From the NCBI RefSeq assembly GCF_003635165.1, contig NZ_ML058610.1:1-64000 (forward strand): 64,000 nucleotides of DNA, read 5' to 3'. The stretch is from Burkholderia sp. Nafp2/4-1b. GTDB taxonomy: Bacteria; Pseudomonadota; Gammaproteobacteria; Burkholderiales; Burkholderiaceae. Below the pieces are notes generated by a model that was not told the origin of the DNA, searched no databases, and saw only the letters and a program-made list of their open reading frames with translations. Positions 36,644 to 46,731 of the stretch are shown here, one piece after another. The position numbers were made by a program, and so were the translations under genes. Each line of letters begins with the position of its first letter. Within the stretch, counting starts at the first letter, position 1.

Positions 36644-37729
36644 TCAGACCAGTGCGGCGAGCGTGTCGCGCGTCGTGTCGACGACGAGCAGGCCTGCGCG
36701 CAAACCCGGCTTCACGGTCGGATTCGGGAACACGATGCGCTCCTCGTCGTGCTTCACCGTGTAGCGATAGTCGCCGTCCTGCGCGAGCACGGTGCCGCGC
36801 GCGAATGGGGTGAAGTTCGCGACGTCGGGCGCGATGAACAGCTCGAGCGCGTCGCTCTGCTTGGTAATCTGGTCGATCACCGTGAACACGCGCGGCAATG
36901 ACGGATGGCCGTCCCAGGCGTCGCTATCACGCCGCTCACCCGACACGAGCTTGCGCACCGCGCGATCGGCCGGCGCGAAGCGCGACAGGTCGTTCTGGCC
37001 GAACGGCCGCACCTTGCCGAGTTCGAGCGTGCACGCGAGCGCGCCGCAATGTTCCGCGGTGAAATGCGAATACGTATTGCCCTTCGCGGTATGCAGCAGC
37101 ACGGCCGCGATGCGCGCATCGCCGAGCCATTCGATCATCGTGCGGGTCGGCGGCGTGCCCGTGTGCGGCAGCAGCGCGAATTGCTCGAACACCGATGCGC
37201 GGATCGCCGTGTGCATGTCGATGTGCCAGCGCACGCTGCCCGCCGGCGCGGCCGCGAAGAACGCGGCGGCGGCCGCTTCGAGCTGCGCGGCGCGCGGCGC
37301 TTCGCGGCTCGTCGGCACGTGCGCGTGACGACCGCTGAACAGCCGGTTCAGGTCGTCGTCGAGATAGCGTTCGCCCGCGCGCATCGCGGGCACGTTGCCG
37401 AGCACGACGAGCAGCCGGCACGCGAGCGGCAGCGTGCCCGCGGCGACATCGCGCACGAGCATCGACAGCAGCTCGATCGGCGCGGTCTCGTCGCCATGCA
37501 CGCCGGCCGACACGAGCACGCTCGCACGCGCCGCCGCACGCGCCGCATCAACGGCTGCGCCTGCTACCGGCTCGAGCGCGAGCAACCCGTCGCCCAGCCA
37601 TTGCCAGCGCACCGCGTCGCCTGCGCACGCGCCGTCCTTCACGGCCGGCGTGTCGCCCGCGAGCGTGAACGCGAGGAAGTCGTCGAGCAGCGCGGCGGCC
37701 GGCATGCGCGACTCAGCGCTGGAAGTCAT
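36644..37729 (-). CDS. astE: Succinylglutamate desuccinylase
   Basis: 361 aa, last enzyme of the arginine succinyltransferase pathway, releasing glutamate and succinate from N-succinylglutamate. It belongs to the M14-like zinc aspartoacylase family. Zinc ligands lie in [13 protein letters not shown] (His and Glu) and [10 protein letters not shown] (second His), and the likely general base Glu in [12 protein letters not shown] chose ATG at 37729, overlapping the astB stop by 17 bp. ATG at 37705, 8 bp downstream of that stop, is an alternative, and neither has a clear ribosome-binding site. Cytoplasmic. Confidence 0.92.
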   Translation of the reverse strand: MTSSAESRMPAAALLDDFLAFTLAGDTPAVKDGACAGDAVRWQWLGDGLLALEPVAGAAVDAARAAARASVLVSAGVHGDETAPIELLSMLVRDVAAGTLPLACRLLVVLGNVPAMRAGERYLDDDLNRLFSGRHAHVPTSREAPRAAQLEAAAAAFFAAAPAGSVRWHIDMHTAIRASVFEQFALLPHTGTPPTRTMIEWLGDARIAAVLLHTAKGNTYSHFTAEHCGALACTLELGKVRPFGQNDLSRFAPADRAVRKLVSGERRDSDAWDGHPSLPRVFTVIDQITKQSDALELFIAPDVANFTPFARGTVLAQDGDYRYTVKHDEERIVFPNPTVKPGLRAGLLVVDTTRDTLAALV

Positions 37730-39053
37730 ACAGCGAACCGACGCGCAGGATCTGCGTGAGTTCGTCGAGCGCCGTGCGCGATTCGTCGAGCAGCGTCGGA
37801 TCGGCGAGATCTTCCGGTGCGAGGCGGTCGCGGTAGTGCTTTTCGATCCACGCATCGAGCGACGCGAACAGCGTGTCGTTGATCCACACGTTCGACGTGA
37901 CGGCCGCACGCTCGGCGTCGTTCAGCACGACACGCAGGCGCAGGCACGCAGGGCCGCCGCCGTTCTTCATGCTTTCGCGCAGGTCGAACACGAGCACGTC
38001 GCGAATCGGGCCGTTGCCGGCCGCGAGCTGGTCGAGATAGGCGGCGACGTTCGCGTTCTCGCGGCATTCCTGCGGCACCACGAGCACTTGCGAGCCGTCC
38101 GCGCGCGACAGCAGCTGGCTGTTGAACAGGTACGACGTGACCGCATCGTTCACGCTCACCGCCGCATCGGGCACCTCGATCACGTTCAGCCGCGCGCCGC
38201 GTGCATCCAGCGTGGCCGTCAGCGTGTCGTAGATCGCCTGCTTGTTGACGAACGCGCGCTCGTGGGTGAACAGCGTGTCGCGGTTGCCGACCGAAATCAC
38301 GTCGTTGTGGAACACGCCCGCATCGATCACGTCCGGATCCTGCTGCGCGTAGACCGTCGCGGTTTCCGCGAGACCGTGGCGATGCGCGACCGCGCGGCTC
38401 GCCTCGAACGTCTGGCGCGCCGGGAAGCGCTTCGGCTCCGGGCCGCGGCGATATTCGGCGCGGCCGTACACGAAGAACTCGACGCCCGGCTGGCCGTATT
38501 CCGCGCAGAAGCGCGTATGGTTCGCCGCGCCTTCGTCGCCGAGCGCCGGCGTGCCGGTCAGCGCCTCGTGCACCGCGAAGTGCGCCGGGTCCGCGAACAG
38601 CGTCGACAGCGTGCGGCGCGTCGCTTCGTGCTCGATCGCGCGATGCAGCTTGCTGCACAGGTTGGCCGGCGTGAAGTGCACGCGGCCGTCGCTCGTGTCG
38701 GCCGACGGGCTGACGGTCGCCGCGTTCGCGGTCCACATCGCCGACGCCGAGCTCGCCGCGGCGAGCAGTTCGGGCGCCTGCTTCGCGGCCTTCGCGATCA
38801 CGTCCGCGTCCTTGCCGGAGAAGCCCAGCTCGCGCAACAGGCGCAGCGACGGGCGCTCCTGCGGCGGCAGCACGCCTTGCGCGAAGCCGAGATCGGCGAG
38901 CTGCTTCATCTTGCGCAGCCCCTGCTTCGCGGCGGCCTTCGGGTTCGCGGCCGACTTCTCGTTGTTGAGCGACGCCACGTTGCCGAACGACAGTCCGGCG
39001 TAGTTGTGGGTCGGGCCGACGAGTCCGTCGAAATTGGCTTCTTGTGCGTTCAT
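37713..39053 (-). CDS. astB: N-succinylarginine dihydrolase
   Basis: 446 aa, the usual family length. It hydrolyses N2-succinylarginine to succinylornithine, CO2 and ammonia in the cytoplasm. Family landmarks are [20 protein letters not shown] at the start, [14 protein letters not shown] His ([13 protein letters not shown]), and the nucleophile Cys in [14 protein letters not shown]. The start at 39053 follows astD by 14 bp. The gene belongs to the amidinotransferase (GME) superfamily. Confidence 0.96.
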   Translation of the reverse strand: MNAQEANFDGLVGPTHNYAGLSFGNVASLNNEKSAANPKAAAKQGLRKMKQLADLGFAQGVLPPQERPSLRLLRELGFSGKDADVIAKAAKQAPELLAAASSASAMWTANAATVSPSADTSDGRVHFTPANLCSKLHRAIEHEATRRTLSTLFADPAHFAVHEALTGTPALGDEGAANHTRFCAEYGQPGVEFFVYGRAEYRRGPEPKRFPARQTFEASRAVAHRHGLAETATVYAQQDPDVIDAGVFHNDVISVGNRDTLFTHERAFVNKQAIYDTLTATLDARGARLNVIEVPDAAVSVNDAVTSYLFNSQLLSRADGSQVLVVPQECRENANVAAYLDQLAAGNGPIRDVLVFDLRESMKNGGGPACLRLRVVLNDAERAAVTSNVWINDTLFASLDAWIEKHYRDRLAPEDLADPTLLDESRTALDELTQILRVGSLYDFQR

Positions 39054-39067
39054 CGTCGTTCCCTCGA

Positions 39068-40531
39068 TCAGAAATGCAGGCCCGGCGACAGGCTCGCGGG
39101 CAAGGTCAGTTGGGTGCTTTCCACCGACGCCATCGGATACGCGCAATAGTCGGCCGCGTAGTACGCGCTCGGCCGGTGGTTGCCCGAGCGGCCCGTGCCG
39201 CCGAACGGCGCGGCCGACGATGCGCCGTTGGTCGGGCGGTTCCAGTTGACGATCCCCGCGCGGATCGTGCGGCGGAAGTGATCCCATGCGTTCGCGTCGT
39301 CGGCGAGCAGCCCGGCCGACAGGCCGAACGCGGTATCGTTCGCGCGCTCGATCGCTTCGTCGAACGTCGCGTAGCGGACGATCTGCGCGAGCGGGCCGAA
39401 GTGCTCTTCGTCCGGCAGGTTCGCGACGCCGGTCACGTCGATGATCGACGCGTTCACGAAGCCGAGGCGCGGATCGCGCTGCGTCATCGCGATGATCGGC
39501 TTCGCGCCCTGCTCGACCAGGCGCGACTGCGCATCGACGAGCTTCGCGGCCGCGCGCGCCGAGATCACCGCGCCCATGAACGGCTGCGGATCGGCGTCGA
39601 ACACGTCGGCCGTGATCTTCGACGTGACGTCGGTGAAGCGTGCGAGGAAGCGGTCGCCGAACGCGCCCTGCGGCACGAAGATGCGGCGCGCACAGGTGCA
39701 GCGCTGGCCGGCCGACAGGAATGCCGATTGAATCGTGTGATGCACGGCCGCGTCGACGTCTTCCACTTCGCCGATCACGAGCGGGTTGTTTCCGCCCATC
39801 TCGAGCGCGAGCACGATTTCCGGACGGCCGCCGAACTGCTTGTGCAGCAGCGTGCCGGTGTCCGAGCTGCCGGTGAAGAACAGCCCGTCGATCTGCCGAT
39901 GGTTCGCGAGCGCGATGCCCGTGTCCTTCTCGCCCTGCACGAGGTTCAGCACGCCGGCCGGCAGCCCGGCCTCGTGCCACACCTCGACCGTGGCGCGCGC
40001 CACGCCAGGTGCGAGCTCGGACGGCTTGAACACGACCGTGTTGCCGGCGATCAGCGCCGGCACGATATGCCCGTTCGGCAAGTGGCCGGGGAAGTTGTAC
40101 GGGCCGAACACCGCGACGACGCCGTGCGGACGATGGCGCAGCACCGCGACGCCGTCGGCCATGTCCTGGCGCTTCTCGCCGGTGCGTTCCTGGTACGCCT
40201 GGATCGAGATGCCGACCTTCGCGGCCATCGTCGCGACTTCGGTGCGCGCTTCCCACAGCGGTTTGCCGGTCTCGCGGCCGATCGCGGTGGCGATCGCTTC
40301 CTTGCGCTCGGTGAGCAGCGCGGCGAAGCGCTTGACGATTTCGCAGCGCGCTTCGAAGTCGAGTGCCGACCAGCCGGCGAACGCGCGGCGCGCGCTCGCG
40401 ACCGCGCGGTCGACGTCGGCCGCCGACGCGCTGGCGCCTTGCCACGCGATCGCGTCGGTGCCCGGGTTGCGCGAAGCGAAGACGTGGCCCGAGCCTGCGA
40501 CCCAGGCGCCGTCGATGAAGAGTTCCGTCAT
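39068..40531 (-). CDS. astD: Succinylglutamate-semialdehyde dehydrogenase
   Basis: 487 aa, an NAD-dependent aldehyde dehydrogenase. It oxidises N-succinylglutamate 5-semialdehyde to N-succinylglutamate. The catalytic Cys is in [13 protein letters not shown], the general-base Glu in [13 protein letters not shown], and the cofactor glycine motif in [17 protein letters not shown]. It starts at 40531 (ATG), 7 bp after the aruG-type gene. Cytoplasmic. Confidence 0.96.
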   Translation of the reverse strand: MTELFIDGAWVAGSGHVFASRNPGTDAIAWQGASASAADVDRAVASARRAFAGWSALDFEARCEIVKRFAALLTERKEAIATAIGRETGKPLWEARTEVATMAAKVGISIQAYQERTGEKRQDMADGVAVLRHRPHGVVAVFGPYNFPGHLPNGHIVPALIAGNTVVFKPSELAPGVARATVEVWHEAGLPAGVLNLVQGEKDTGIALANHRQIDGLFFTGSSDTGTLLHKQFGGRPEIVLALEMGGNNPLVIGEVEDVDAAVHHTIQSAFLSAGQRCTCARRIFVPQGAFGDRFLARFTDVTSKITADVFDADPQPFMGAVISARAAAKLVDAQSRLVEQGAKPIIAMTQRDPRLGFVNASIIDVTGVANLPDEEHFGPLAQIVRYATFDEAIERANDTAFGLSAGLLADDANAWDHFRRTIRAGIVNWNRPTNGASSAAPFGGTGRSGNHRPSAYYAADYCAYPMASVESTQLTLPASLSPGLHF

Positions 40532-40538
40532 GATTCGT

Positions 40539-41570
40539 TTATCCCTGTTTGACTTTGAGCGGCAGCACGCGGACCGGATCGCCGGCCTTCACGTCGAGCG
40601 CGGCGGCATCGTCGGCCGACAGCACGAACGCACCGTTCGCGACCACGCCCGGCGCGACGCCGACGCGAAAATCGTTCAGCGACGTGTTCGACACGAGCGA
40701 CTTCGGCGCCCCTTCCGCTGCATCGGGCACGCCGATCGCGACCGGCACGACGACGCTCTCGCGCACCGTGCGCAGGTCGTTCACGTGGCATTCGAGCACC
40801 GGGCCCGCGTCGAAGATGTCGACGTGGTTCTGGTAGCGCAGCCCTTCCGCCTCGAGCATCTTGCGGGCCGGCAGCGTGTCGCGGTGCGTGAGGCCGACCG
40901 CGTCCTGCGCGTCCTGCGGCAGCAGGTCGACGTACACCGGATAGCGCGGCATCAGTTCCGCGAGGAACGACTTGCGGCCGTGCGAGCTCAGGTAATCGGC
41001 CGCGTTGAAATCGATCTGGTAGAAGTGCGAACCGACCGCGCGCCAGAACGGCGACGTGCCGTCCTCGTCGAAGTGGCCGCGCAGTTCCGCGCAGATACGT
41101 TCCGGAAAGCGCTCGCGGAACTGCGCGATGAACATGAAGCGCGAGCGCGACAGCAGGCCGCCGACGCCGCCCGTGCGATAGCGCGGGCTCAGGAACAGCG
41201 AGCAGACTTCCGCGTAGCCCGTCAGGTCGTGCGAGATGTTCAGCGCGGACATCCGCGTCCACACGCCGAGTTCCTGGCTTGCGTGCACGACCGTGCTCAC
41301 GCGGTAGTTGTAGAACGGCTGTTCGAGACCGACCTGTGTCTCGATCCCGCACACGCCTGCGATGTCGTGCGTCTGCGAATCTTCCATCACGAAGAAGTAG
41401 CCGGCTTCGCCGGGCGCCGCGTTGCCCTCGAGCGTGCGGCGCGAGCGTTCGATGCGCGCGGCGAGCGCGTCGCGGTCGGGCTTGAACGTGGTCAGGCCCG
41501 GCCCGGTTTCCTTCGCGAGCGACACGAGCGCGTCAACGTCACCCGTTTGTACGACCCGAACGACGATCAT
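40539..41570 (-). CDS. astA: Arginine N-succinyltransferase, second (AruG-type) subunit
   Basis: 343 aa. It is a GNAT-like acyltransferase of the AstA family with the start MIVVRVVQTGDVDALVSLAKETG, YFFVMEDSQTHDIAGVCGIE, and the LSRSRFMFIAQFRERFPERI helix. With its paralogue it transfers succinyl from succinyl-CoA to the alpha-amino group of arginine (and ornithine). Its ATG overlaps the stop of the first subunit by 4 bp (41567-41570), the classic arrangement for equimolar subunits. The two-subunit form (aruF/aruG) is known from Pseudomonas. Confidence 0.94.
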   Translation of the reverse strand: MIVVRVVQTGDVDALVSLAKETGPGLTTFKPDRDALAARIERSRRTLEGNAAPGEAGYFFVMEDSQTHDIAGVCGIETQVGLEQPFYNYRVSTVVHASQELGVWTRMSALNISHDLTGYAEVCSLFLSPRYRTGGVGGLLSRSRFMFIAQFRERFPERICAELRGHFDEDGTSPFWRAVGSHFYQIDFNAADYLSSHGRKSFLAELMPRYPVYVDLLPQDAQDAVGLTHRDTLPARKMLEAEGLRYQNHVDIFDAGPVLECHVNDLRTVRESVVVPVAIGVPDAAEGAPKSLVSNTSLNDFRVGVAPGVVANGAFVLSADDAAALDVKAGDPVRVLPLKVKQG

Positions 41571-42619
41571 GCTGCGTCTCCCTTCGTTTCTTCATCGTCG
41601 CGGCGGTGCAGCGGCACGCAGCGCACGACATCGCCATCCTTCACATCGAGTGCCGCGCGCACGTCGCCGGCGAGCGGTGCATCGGCGGTGTCGCCCGGCA
41701 GGTCGGCCAGCACGCAGCGGAACGATTCGCCGCTGCCCGTCGACACCATGTACGCGACGTCGCCGTGCTGATGCGCCGCTTCGCGCACCGTGCGCTCCGC
41801 GCCGTGCTTCACGCACGCGGTGCGATCGACCTGCGCGGTCAGCACCGGGCCTGCGTCGAAGATGTCGACGAAGCGGTCCGGCTCGAAGCCTTCCTCGAGA
41901 TGGATGTCGTAGGCGAGCAGCGCCGTTTCGTTCGGTTCGCCGAGCACGCGCTGCGCGGCTTCCGGCAAGAGCGGCACGTACAGCGGATACGCGGGCATCA
42001 CTTCCGCGATGAACGTGCGGCTGCGGCCGCCCGACGCGATGTCGACGTCGGTGAAGTCGCGGCCGAAGAACTTGCGGCCCACCGCTTCCCAGAACGGCGA
42101 GGCGCCCGTGTTGTCGCTCACGCCGAGCAGCAGCGTGAACACTTCCGGCGTGAAGCGGCGGCGGTTCGCGGCGATGTACATCATCCGCGCCCGCGAGATC
42201 AGGTGGGCGGCCGCGTCGCCGCGCAGCGACGGGTCGACGTAGAAGCCGGCCAGCCGGCTTTTACCGGTCAGCTCGTGCGACATCGTGAGCGCGTGGATCT
42301 TGCGGTTCACGTGCAGCTCGCGCGACGCGTGGATCAGTGCGTCGTTGCGGAACGCGTAGAACGGTTCCGAGTAGCCGGCCGCGGCCACGATGCTCGCCGT
42401 GCCGAGCAGCTTGCCCGTCGACGAATCCTCGAGCACGAAGAGATAGAACTCTTCGCCGGCGAAGTCGACGTCCGCGCGAAACGAATCCTCGGAGAGCGCC
42501 ACGCGCGCTTCGAGCGCCGCGCGGTCGTGCGGCAGCGAGTGCAGGACCGGCTGCGCGGTGCGCGCCATGTGCGCGAGCGCATCGAGATCCGTGAGTTTGC
42601 CGGGGCGAACAAATAGCAT
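41567..42619 (-). CDS. astA: Arginine N-succinyltransferase, first (AruF-type) subunit
   Basis: 350 aa. It is paralogous to the downstream subunit along its length: MLFVRPGKLTDLDALAHMARTA, FYLFVLEDSSTGKLLGTASI, KSRLAGFYVDPSLRGDAAAHL and SGSGESFRCVLADLPG near the C-terminus. It forms the heteromeric arginine/ornithine N2-succinyltransferase that commits arginine to the AST pathway. It lies 30 bp after astC. The common database name is arginine N-succinyltransferase; Pseudomonas uses aruF. Confidence 0.94.
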   Translation of the reverse strand: MLFVRPGKLTDLDALAHMARTAQPVLHSLPHDRAALEARVALSEDSFRADVDFAGEEFYLFVLEDSSTGKLLGTASIVAAAGYSEPFYAFRNDALIHASRELHVNRKIHALTMSHELTGKSRLAGFYVDPSLRGDAAAHLISRARMMYIAANRRRFTPEVFTLLLGVSDNTGASPFWEAVGRKFFGRDFTDVDIASGGRSRTFIAEVMPAYPLYVPLLPEAAQRVLGEPNETALLAYDIHLEEGFEPDRFVDIFDAGPVLTAQVDRTACVKHGAERTVREAAHQHGDVAYMVSTGSGESFRCVLADLPGDTADAPLAGDVRAALDVKDGDVVRCVPLHRRDDEETKGDAA

Positions 42620-42649
42620 CGTCGTTCCTGTCTGCGATGGGCGCGCCGA

Positions 42650-43882
42650 TCAGCGCGCGGTGGCTTCCTGGGCCGCGAGCACGTGCTCGACTGCCTTCTC
42701 GAAGCGCTTCGCGCCTTCGTCGAGCAGGTCGAACGGAATCACGAGCGACGGCACGAAGCGCAGCACGTTCGGGCCGGCGATCAGCATGATCAGGCCGTTC
42801 TCGGCGGCGGCCGTGACGAAGTCCTTCGCGCGGCCGTCGAATGCGGCGGTGAGTTCGGCGCCGACCAGCAGGCCCTTGCCGCGGATGTCCTTGAAGATGC
42901 CGAAGCGTGCGTTGATGCGTTCCAGCGCGCCCTTCAGTCGCACGCTGCGTTCGCGCACGCCTTCGAGCAGTGCCGGGTCGCCGATCAGTTCGACGACCTT
43001 GTCGGCGATCGCCGACGCGAGCGGGTTGCCGCCGTACGTCGTGCCGTGTACGCCGACCTTGAAGTGCGCGGCCAGCTCGTTCGTCGTCAGCATCGCGCCG
43101 ATCGGGAAGCCGTTGCCGAGCGCCTTGGCGGTCGTGAGGATGTCCGGCGTGACGCCCGTGTCCATGTATGCGTAGAACTGGCCCGTGCGGCCGACGCCCG
43201 TTTGCACTTCGTCGAAGATCAGCAGTGCGTCGTTGGCGTCGCATGCTTCGCGCAGTGCCTTCAGGAACGCCGGATCGGCCGGGATCACGCCGCCTTCGCC
43301 TTGCACCGGCTCGACGATCACCGCGCAGGTTTGCGGGCCGATTGCGGCCTTTGCGGCTTCGATGTCGTTGAACGGCAGGTGCTTGATGCCTTCCGGCACC
43401 GGGCCGAAGCCTTCCGAGTATTTCGGCTGGCCGCCGACGCTGACCGTGAAGAACGTGCGGCCGTGGAACGACTGGACGAACGACACGATTTCGTATTTGT
43501 CGGCGCCGTGGCGGTCGAAGGCGACGCGGCGCGCGAGTTTCAGTGCGGCTTCGTTCGCTTCCGCGCCCGAGTTCGCGAAGAATGCGCGGTCGGCGAAGGT
43601 CAGCGATTCGAGGCGCTTCGCGAGGCGCAGCACCGGCTCGTTCGTGTAGCCGTTGCCGATGTGCCAGAGCTTGCGGCCTTGTTCGTCCAGCACCTTCAGC
43701 AGTTCCGGGTGGCCGTGGCCCAGCGACGTGACCGCGATGCCGCACGCGAAATCCACGTACTCGCGGCCGGCCGTGTCCCACACGCGCGAGCCCTCTGCAC
43801 GGTCCGGCACGAACGGCGCGGGAGAGAATACCGGCACCATCACTTCGTCGAATGTCTGGCGGGTCACGGTCGAGGTCGTCAT
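42650..43882 (-). CDS. astC: Succinylornithine/acetylornithine aminotransferase
   Basis: 410 aa, a class III PLP aminotransferase. It transaminates N-succinylornithine with 2-oxoglutarate and can also act on N-acetylornithine. The PLP lysine lies in [16 protein letters not shown], the cofactor-binding Asp in [16 protein letters not shown], and the phosphate loop near [20 protein letters not shown] at 43882 with AAGGAA upstream is preferred over an in-frame ATG at 43945, which would add 21 atypical residues. First gene of the ast operon. Confidence 0.93.
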   Translation of the reverse strand: MTTSTVTRQTFDEVMVPVFSPAPFVPDRAEGSRVWDTAGREYVDFACGIAVTSLGHGHPELLKVLDEQGRKLWHIGNGYTNEPVLRLAKRLESLTFADRAFFANSGAEANEAALKLARRVAFDRHGADKYEIVSFVQSFHGRTFFTVSVGGQPKYSEGFGPVPEGIKHLPFNDIEAAKAAIGPQTCAVIVEPVQGEGGVIPADPAFLKALREACDANDALLIFDEVQTGVGRTGQFYAYMDTGVTPDILTTAKALGNGFPIGAMLTTNELAAHFKVGVHGTTYGGNPLASAIADKVVELIGDPALLEGVRERSVRLKGALERINARFGIFKDIRGKGLLVGAELTAAFDGRAKDFVTAAAENGLIMLIAGPNVLRFVPSLVIPFDLLDEGAKRFEKAVEHVLAAQEATAR

Positions 43883-43921
43883 GGTCGTTCCTTTCGGTTT
43901 CGTAAGAGGGTTCAACAGGAT

Positions 43922-43966
43922 CAAGTTTAGGTAAGGGCGACGCAAGCGTCTTGCGGAATTGCGACG
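43922..43966 (-). promoter_or_regulatory. Tandem ArgR-type binding site upstream of astC
   Basis: On the minus strand, CGTCGC-N8-AA-N5 occurs twice in direct repeat. The copies start at 43966 and 43942, 24 bp apart. The consensus for the AraC-type ArgR of Pseudomonas aeruginosa is TGTCGC-N8-AA-N5 in tandem, so each half-site differs at only the first base. The site ends 40 bp before the astC ATG, overlapping the expected promoter. The encoded ArgR-like regulator lies about 960 bp upstream. Confidence 0.7.
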
Positions 43967-44075
43967 GGTTCTATCGGAAGCGGATAGTGCGCTTTATTTT
44001 GCCTTCCCGGCGGGGGGCTCTTTTGTCGGGGCGTTCCTTTTTTGGGGGTTCGTTTGGGTGGTGCGCTCGCTTTTT

Positions 44076-44344
44076 CGTGAAGCACCTGTGATCGTGTCGG
44101 TCTATTTGCGTCGCCCCTCCGCGGGGCAGCGGTCACTTTTCTTTGTCTTGCCAAAGAAAAGTAACCAAAAGAAAGGCGCCCGGATAACGCATGACCTCCC
44201 GGTGCCATAGCACCCTCGGTGGCACTCGCCTAAGTGTCCGCGCCAGCCGAGAACCCGGAGTGGTTCGAGCAATGGTTCTGACACCTCTCACCACCCCCGG
44301 AGCGGTATACCGCCCGCTAGCTCCGTCCTCGCTTCGCTCGGCCG
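44076..44344. repeat. Left arm of a 270-bp inverted repeat (dispersed-type element)
   Basis: These 269 bp recur in reverse complement at 44542-44812 with only scattered mismatches. The arm contains the palindromic stretch cttttctttgtcttgcc / aaagaaaagtaacc and short frames such as FFWLLFFGKTKKSD. Such frames are commonly annotated as hypothetical proteins at many Burkholderia loci and look like by-products of a dispersed repeat. The 43883-44075 stretch before it holds the ArgR site and otherwise nothing I recognise. Confidence 0.85.
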
Positions 44345-44541
44345 CAAGGTAGTTCAGCCGCAATTCACGCGCCCGCGCAACATCGGCAGAGAGCACTGCA
44401 CTGCCCAGTTCCCCAAATCAGTAAGGCAGCGCGGCGCCGCTACGCAGCCGCGACGATCTCGACTTTGTGGGTGCACGCGCTCCGGCGCGATTGCGGCAAC
44501 CAATCTATCGACAGCGTTGAAAGGGGGATGGATGGACCTGT

Positions 44542-44812
44542 CGGCCGAGCGAAGCGAGGACGGAGCTAGCGGGCGGTATACCGCTCCGGGGGGTAGTGAG
44601 AGGTGTCAGAACCATTGCTCGAACCACTCCGGGTTTGTGTCCTGGCGCGGACACTTAGGCGAGTGCCACCGAGCGGGCTATGGCACCGGGAGGTCATGCG
44701 TTGTCCGAGCGCCTTTCTTTTGGTTACTTTTCTTTGGCAAGACAAAGAAAAGTGACCGCTGCCCCGCGCAGGGGCGACGCAAATAGACCGACACGATCAC
44801 AGGTGCTTCACG
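44542..44812. repeat. Right arm of the 270-bp inverted repeat
   Basis: Reverse complement of the left arm. The spacer between arms is 197 bp (44345-44541) with no gene. Transcribed through, the pair could fold into a very long hairpin between argR (whose stop is at 44843) and the ast operon. It could therefore also act as a bidirectional insulator or terminator, which is inference. Confidence 0.85.
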
Positions 44813-44842
44813 TCAAACGAAAGCGCACCGTCAAAACAAAAC

Positions 44843-45883
44843 TCAGTCCTTCCCGCGCTCGACAAGCGCGCCCCCACGAGGTTCGCTGCCGCCGCCGGTC
44901 TGCTTCTCGAGCCACGCTCGCCGATCCTCCCGAGGCGTAACCCCAAACCTCTCCCGATAAGCATTAGAAAAATGCGCAGCAGAAGAGAACCCACAGGCGA
45001 GAGAAACCTGAACAACCGACTTGCTGGTCCGCTGCAACTGAGTCCGAGCCTTGAGCAGTCGAAGATTGAGGTAATACTTGGAGGGCATCGCCCCGAGATA
45101 CTGTCGAAAGAGCCGCTCCAACTGTCGGCGCGAGACGCCGACCAACCCGGCGATCTCATCGGTAGTGAGAGGATCCTCGACATTGGCTTCCATCAAGAGC
45201 AACGCGTCATTCAACCGAGGATGCCGCTCGCCCGGCGCGGTAACGAACGGAATCCGCTGCCGCTCCTCGCCGCTGCGCAGCGTGCCGGCCCCAAGCGCAT
45301 CGGCAATCCGCTCGGCCAGATCGGCCCCATGCTCCCGCCCGATCATGGCGAGCATGAAGTCGACCGTCGCCTGCCCACCGGCACAGGTCGCCCGGTCGCG
45401 ATCGATCTCGAAGATCTGCTGCGTGACGATCGACCGCTCGAACTGCTCGGCGAACTGCTGATACGTCTCCCAGTTCACGCTCACGCGATACCCGGAAAGC
45501 TGCCCGGCCATCGCGAGCCACCACACGCCATGATGAATCCCGGTCACGACGGGCGTGCGCTGCCCGACCCGCGCGAGACTCGCGAGAAACATCCGATAGT
45601 CGGCAAACTGCTGAAACCGCTCCGACACGACGATCAACCAGTCGCACGCGATCGCATCGTTGAACGCCGCATCGGCATGCCATTGCGCGCCGCCGGCAAG
45701 CGGCACCGGCCGCCCGTCCCACGAACACACCTGCCAGCGATACAGCAAGCGCCCGTCGATCTCGTTCGCGAGATTCAACGCATCGACGATCGGCCCCACA
45801 CCCGACATCGACACGGGCGGCAATGCAACGATCGCCACCTGCGCCGTGCGGGTGGCGCCTACGGGACGAGACACCGGGACCAC
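44843..45883 (-). CDS. argR: AraC/GlxA-family regulator, ArgR-like
   Basis: 346 aa; the GTG at 45883 is the likely start, though its ribosome-binding site is weak. The N-terminal half is a DJ-1/PfpI-like domain (VAIVALPPVSMSGVGPIVDALNLANE, WLIVVSERFQQFADYRMFL, TGIHHGVWWLAMAG). The C-terminal AraC helix-turn-helix pair comprises TTDEIAGLVGVSRRQLERLF and VVQVSLACGFSSAAHFSNAY. This is the layout of Pseudomonas ArgR, which activates arginine catabolism and uptake. Location after the transporter genes and ahead of the ast operon, plus the tandem site before astC, supports the same role. Confidence 0.85.
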   Translation of the reverse strand: MVPVSRPVGATRTAQVAIVALPPVSMSGVGPIVDALNLANEIDGRLLYRWQVCSWDGRPVPLAGGAQWHADAAFNDAIACDWLIVVSERFQQFADYRMFLASLARVGQRTPVVTGIHHGVWWLAMAGQLSGYRVSVNWETYQQFAEQFERSIVTQQIFEIDRDRATCAGGQATVDFMLAMIGREHGADLAERIADALGAGTLRSGEERQRIPFVTAPGERHPRLNDALLLMEANVEDPLTTDEIAGLVGVSRRQLERLFRQYLGAMPSKYYLNLRLLKARTQLQRTSKSVVQVSLACGFSSAAHFSNAYRERFGVTPREDRRAWLEKQTGGGSEPRGGALVERGKD

Positions 45884-45904
45884 GTATGAAATCCGCCCTT
45901 CGCG

Positions 45905-46711
45905 TTACTTGAGACTGCCCGACAGGAACTGCTTCAGACGCTCGCTCTGCGGACGCACGAGCACCTCCTTCGGATCGCCCTCTTCCTCGGTCCGCCCCTG
46001 ATGCAGGAACATCACGTGGTTCGACACGTTGCGCGCGAAACCCATCTCGTGCGTGACGACGATCATCGTGCGGCCTTCCTCGGCCAGCTTCTGCATCACC
46101 TTCAGCACTTCACCGACGAGCTCCGGATCGAGCGCGGACGTCGGCTCGTCGAACAGCATCACGTCGGGATTCATCGCCAGCGCACGCGCAATCGCGACAC
46201 GCTGCTGCTGACCGCCCGACAGATGCGACGGATATTGCTTCTCGACGCGCGGCGCGAGGCCGACCTTCTCGAGATATTCACGCGCGCGCTCCTCGGCTTC
46301 CTTCTTCGAAATGCCGAGCACGTGCACCGGCGCTTCCATCACGTTCTCGAGCACGTTCATGTGCGCCCACAGATTGAAGTGCTGGAACACCATCGCGAGC
46401 TTCGTGCGGATGCGCTGCAACTGCTTGTGATCGGCAACCTCGAGCGCACCGGCGCGGTCGGTCTTCGTGCGCACGGTCTCGCCGTCGACGACGATCTGCC
46501 CGGCATTCGGCCGCTCCAGAAAATTGATGCAGCGCAGGAACGTGCTCTTGCCCGAGCCGCTCGCGCCGATGATGCTGATGACGTCGCCGGCCTTCGCGTT
46601 CAGCGATACGCCCTTGAGCACCTCGTTGTCGCCGTAGCGCTTGTGAATGTCGACCGCCGCAAGCTTGGTGGAAGTGGAAGCGGACGCGCTCGTTTGAGTG
46701 ATCTCGGCCAT
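45905..46711 (-). CDS. ABC transporter ATPase for basic amino acids (HisP/AotP-like)
   Basis: 268 aa from ATG at 46711, with GAGGAG upstream. All ATPase motifs are intact: Walker [11 protein letters not shown]-loop in [10 protein letters not shown], signature LSGGQQQR, Walker B VMLFDEP and switch His in VVTHEMGF. An atypical Ser/Thr-rich 14-residue leader ([12 protein letters not shown]) precedes the domain. It powers import through the two permeases immediately upstream (20-bp gap). The high similarity to HisP points to histidine, arginine, lysine or ornithine as substrate; the genomic setting favours arginine/ornithine. Confidence 0.93.
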   Translation of the reverse strand: MAEITQTSASASTSTKLAAVDIHKRYGDNEVLKGVSLNAKAGDVISIIGASGSGKSTFLRCINFLERPNAGQIVVDGETVRTKTDRAGALEVADHKQLQRIRTKLAMVFQHFNLWAHMNVLENVMEAPVHVLGISKKEAEERAREYLEKVGLAPRVEKQYPSHLSGGQQQRVAIARALAMNPDVMLFDEPTSALDPELVGEVLKVMQKLAEEGRTMIVVTHEMGFARNVSNHVMFLHQGRTEEEGDPKEVLVRPQSERLKQFLSGSLK

Positions 46712-46731
46712 CTGGCTCTCCTCGAATGAAT

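Noticed and set aside
43959..44940. Several small frames inside the inverted repeats (FFWLLFFGKTKKSD type)
   Set aside because: They occur in both arms as a consequence of the repeat and read through palindromic DNA. No sign of translation.
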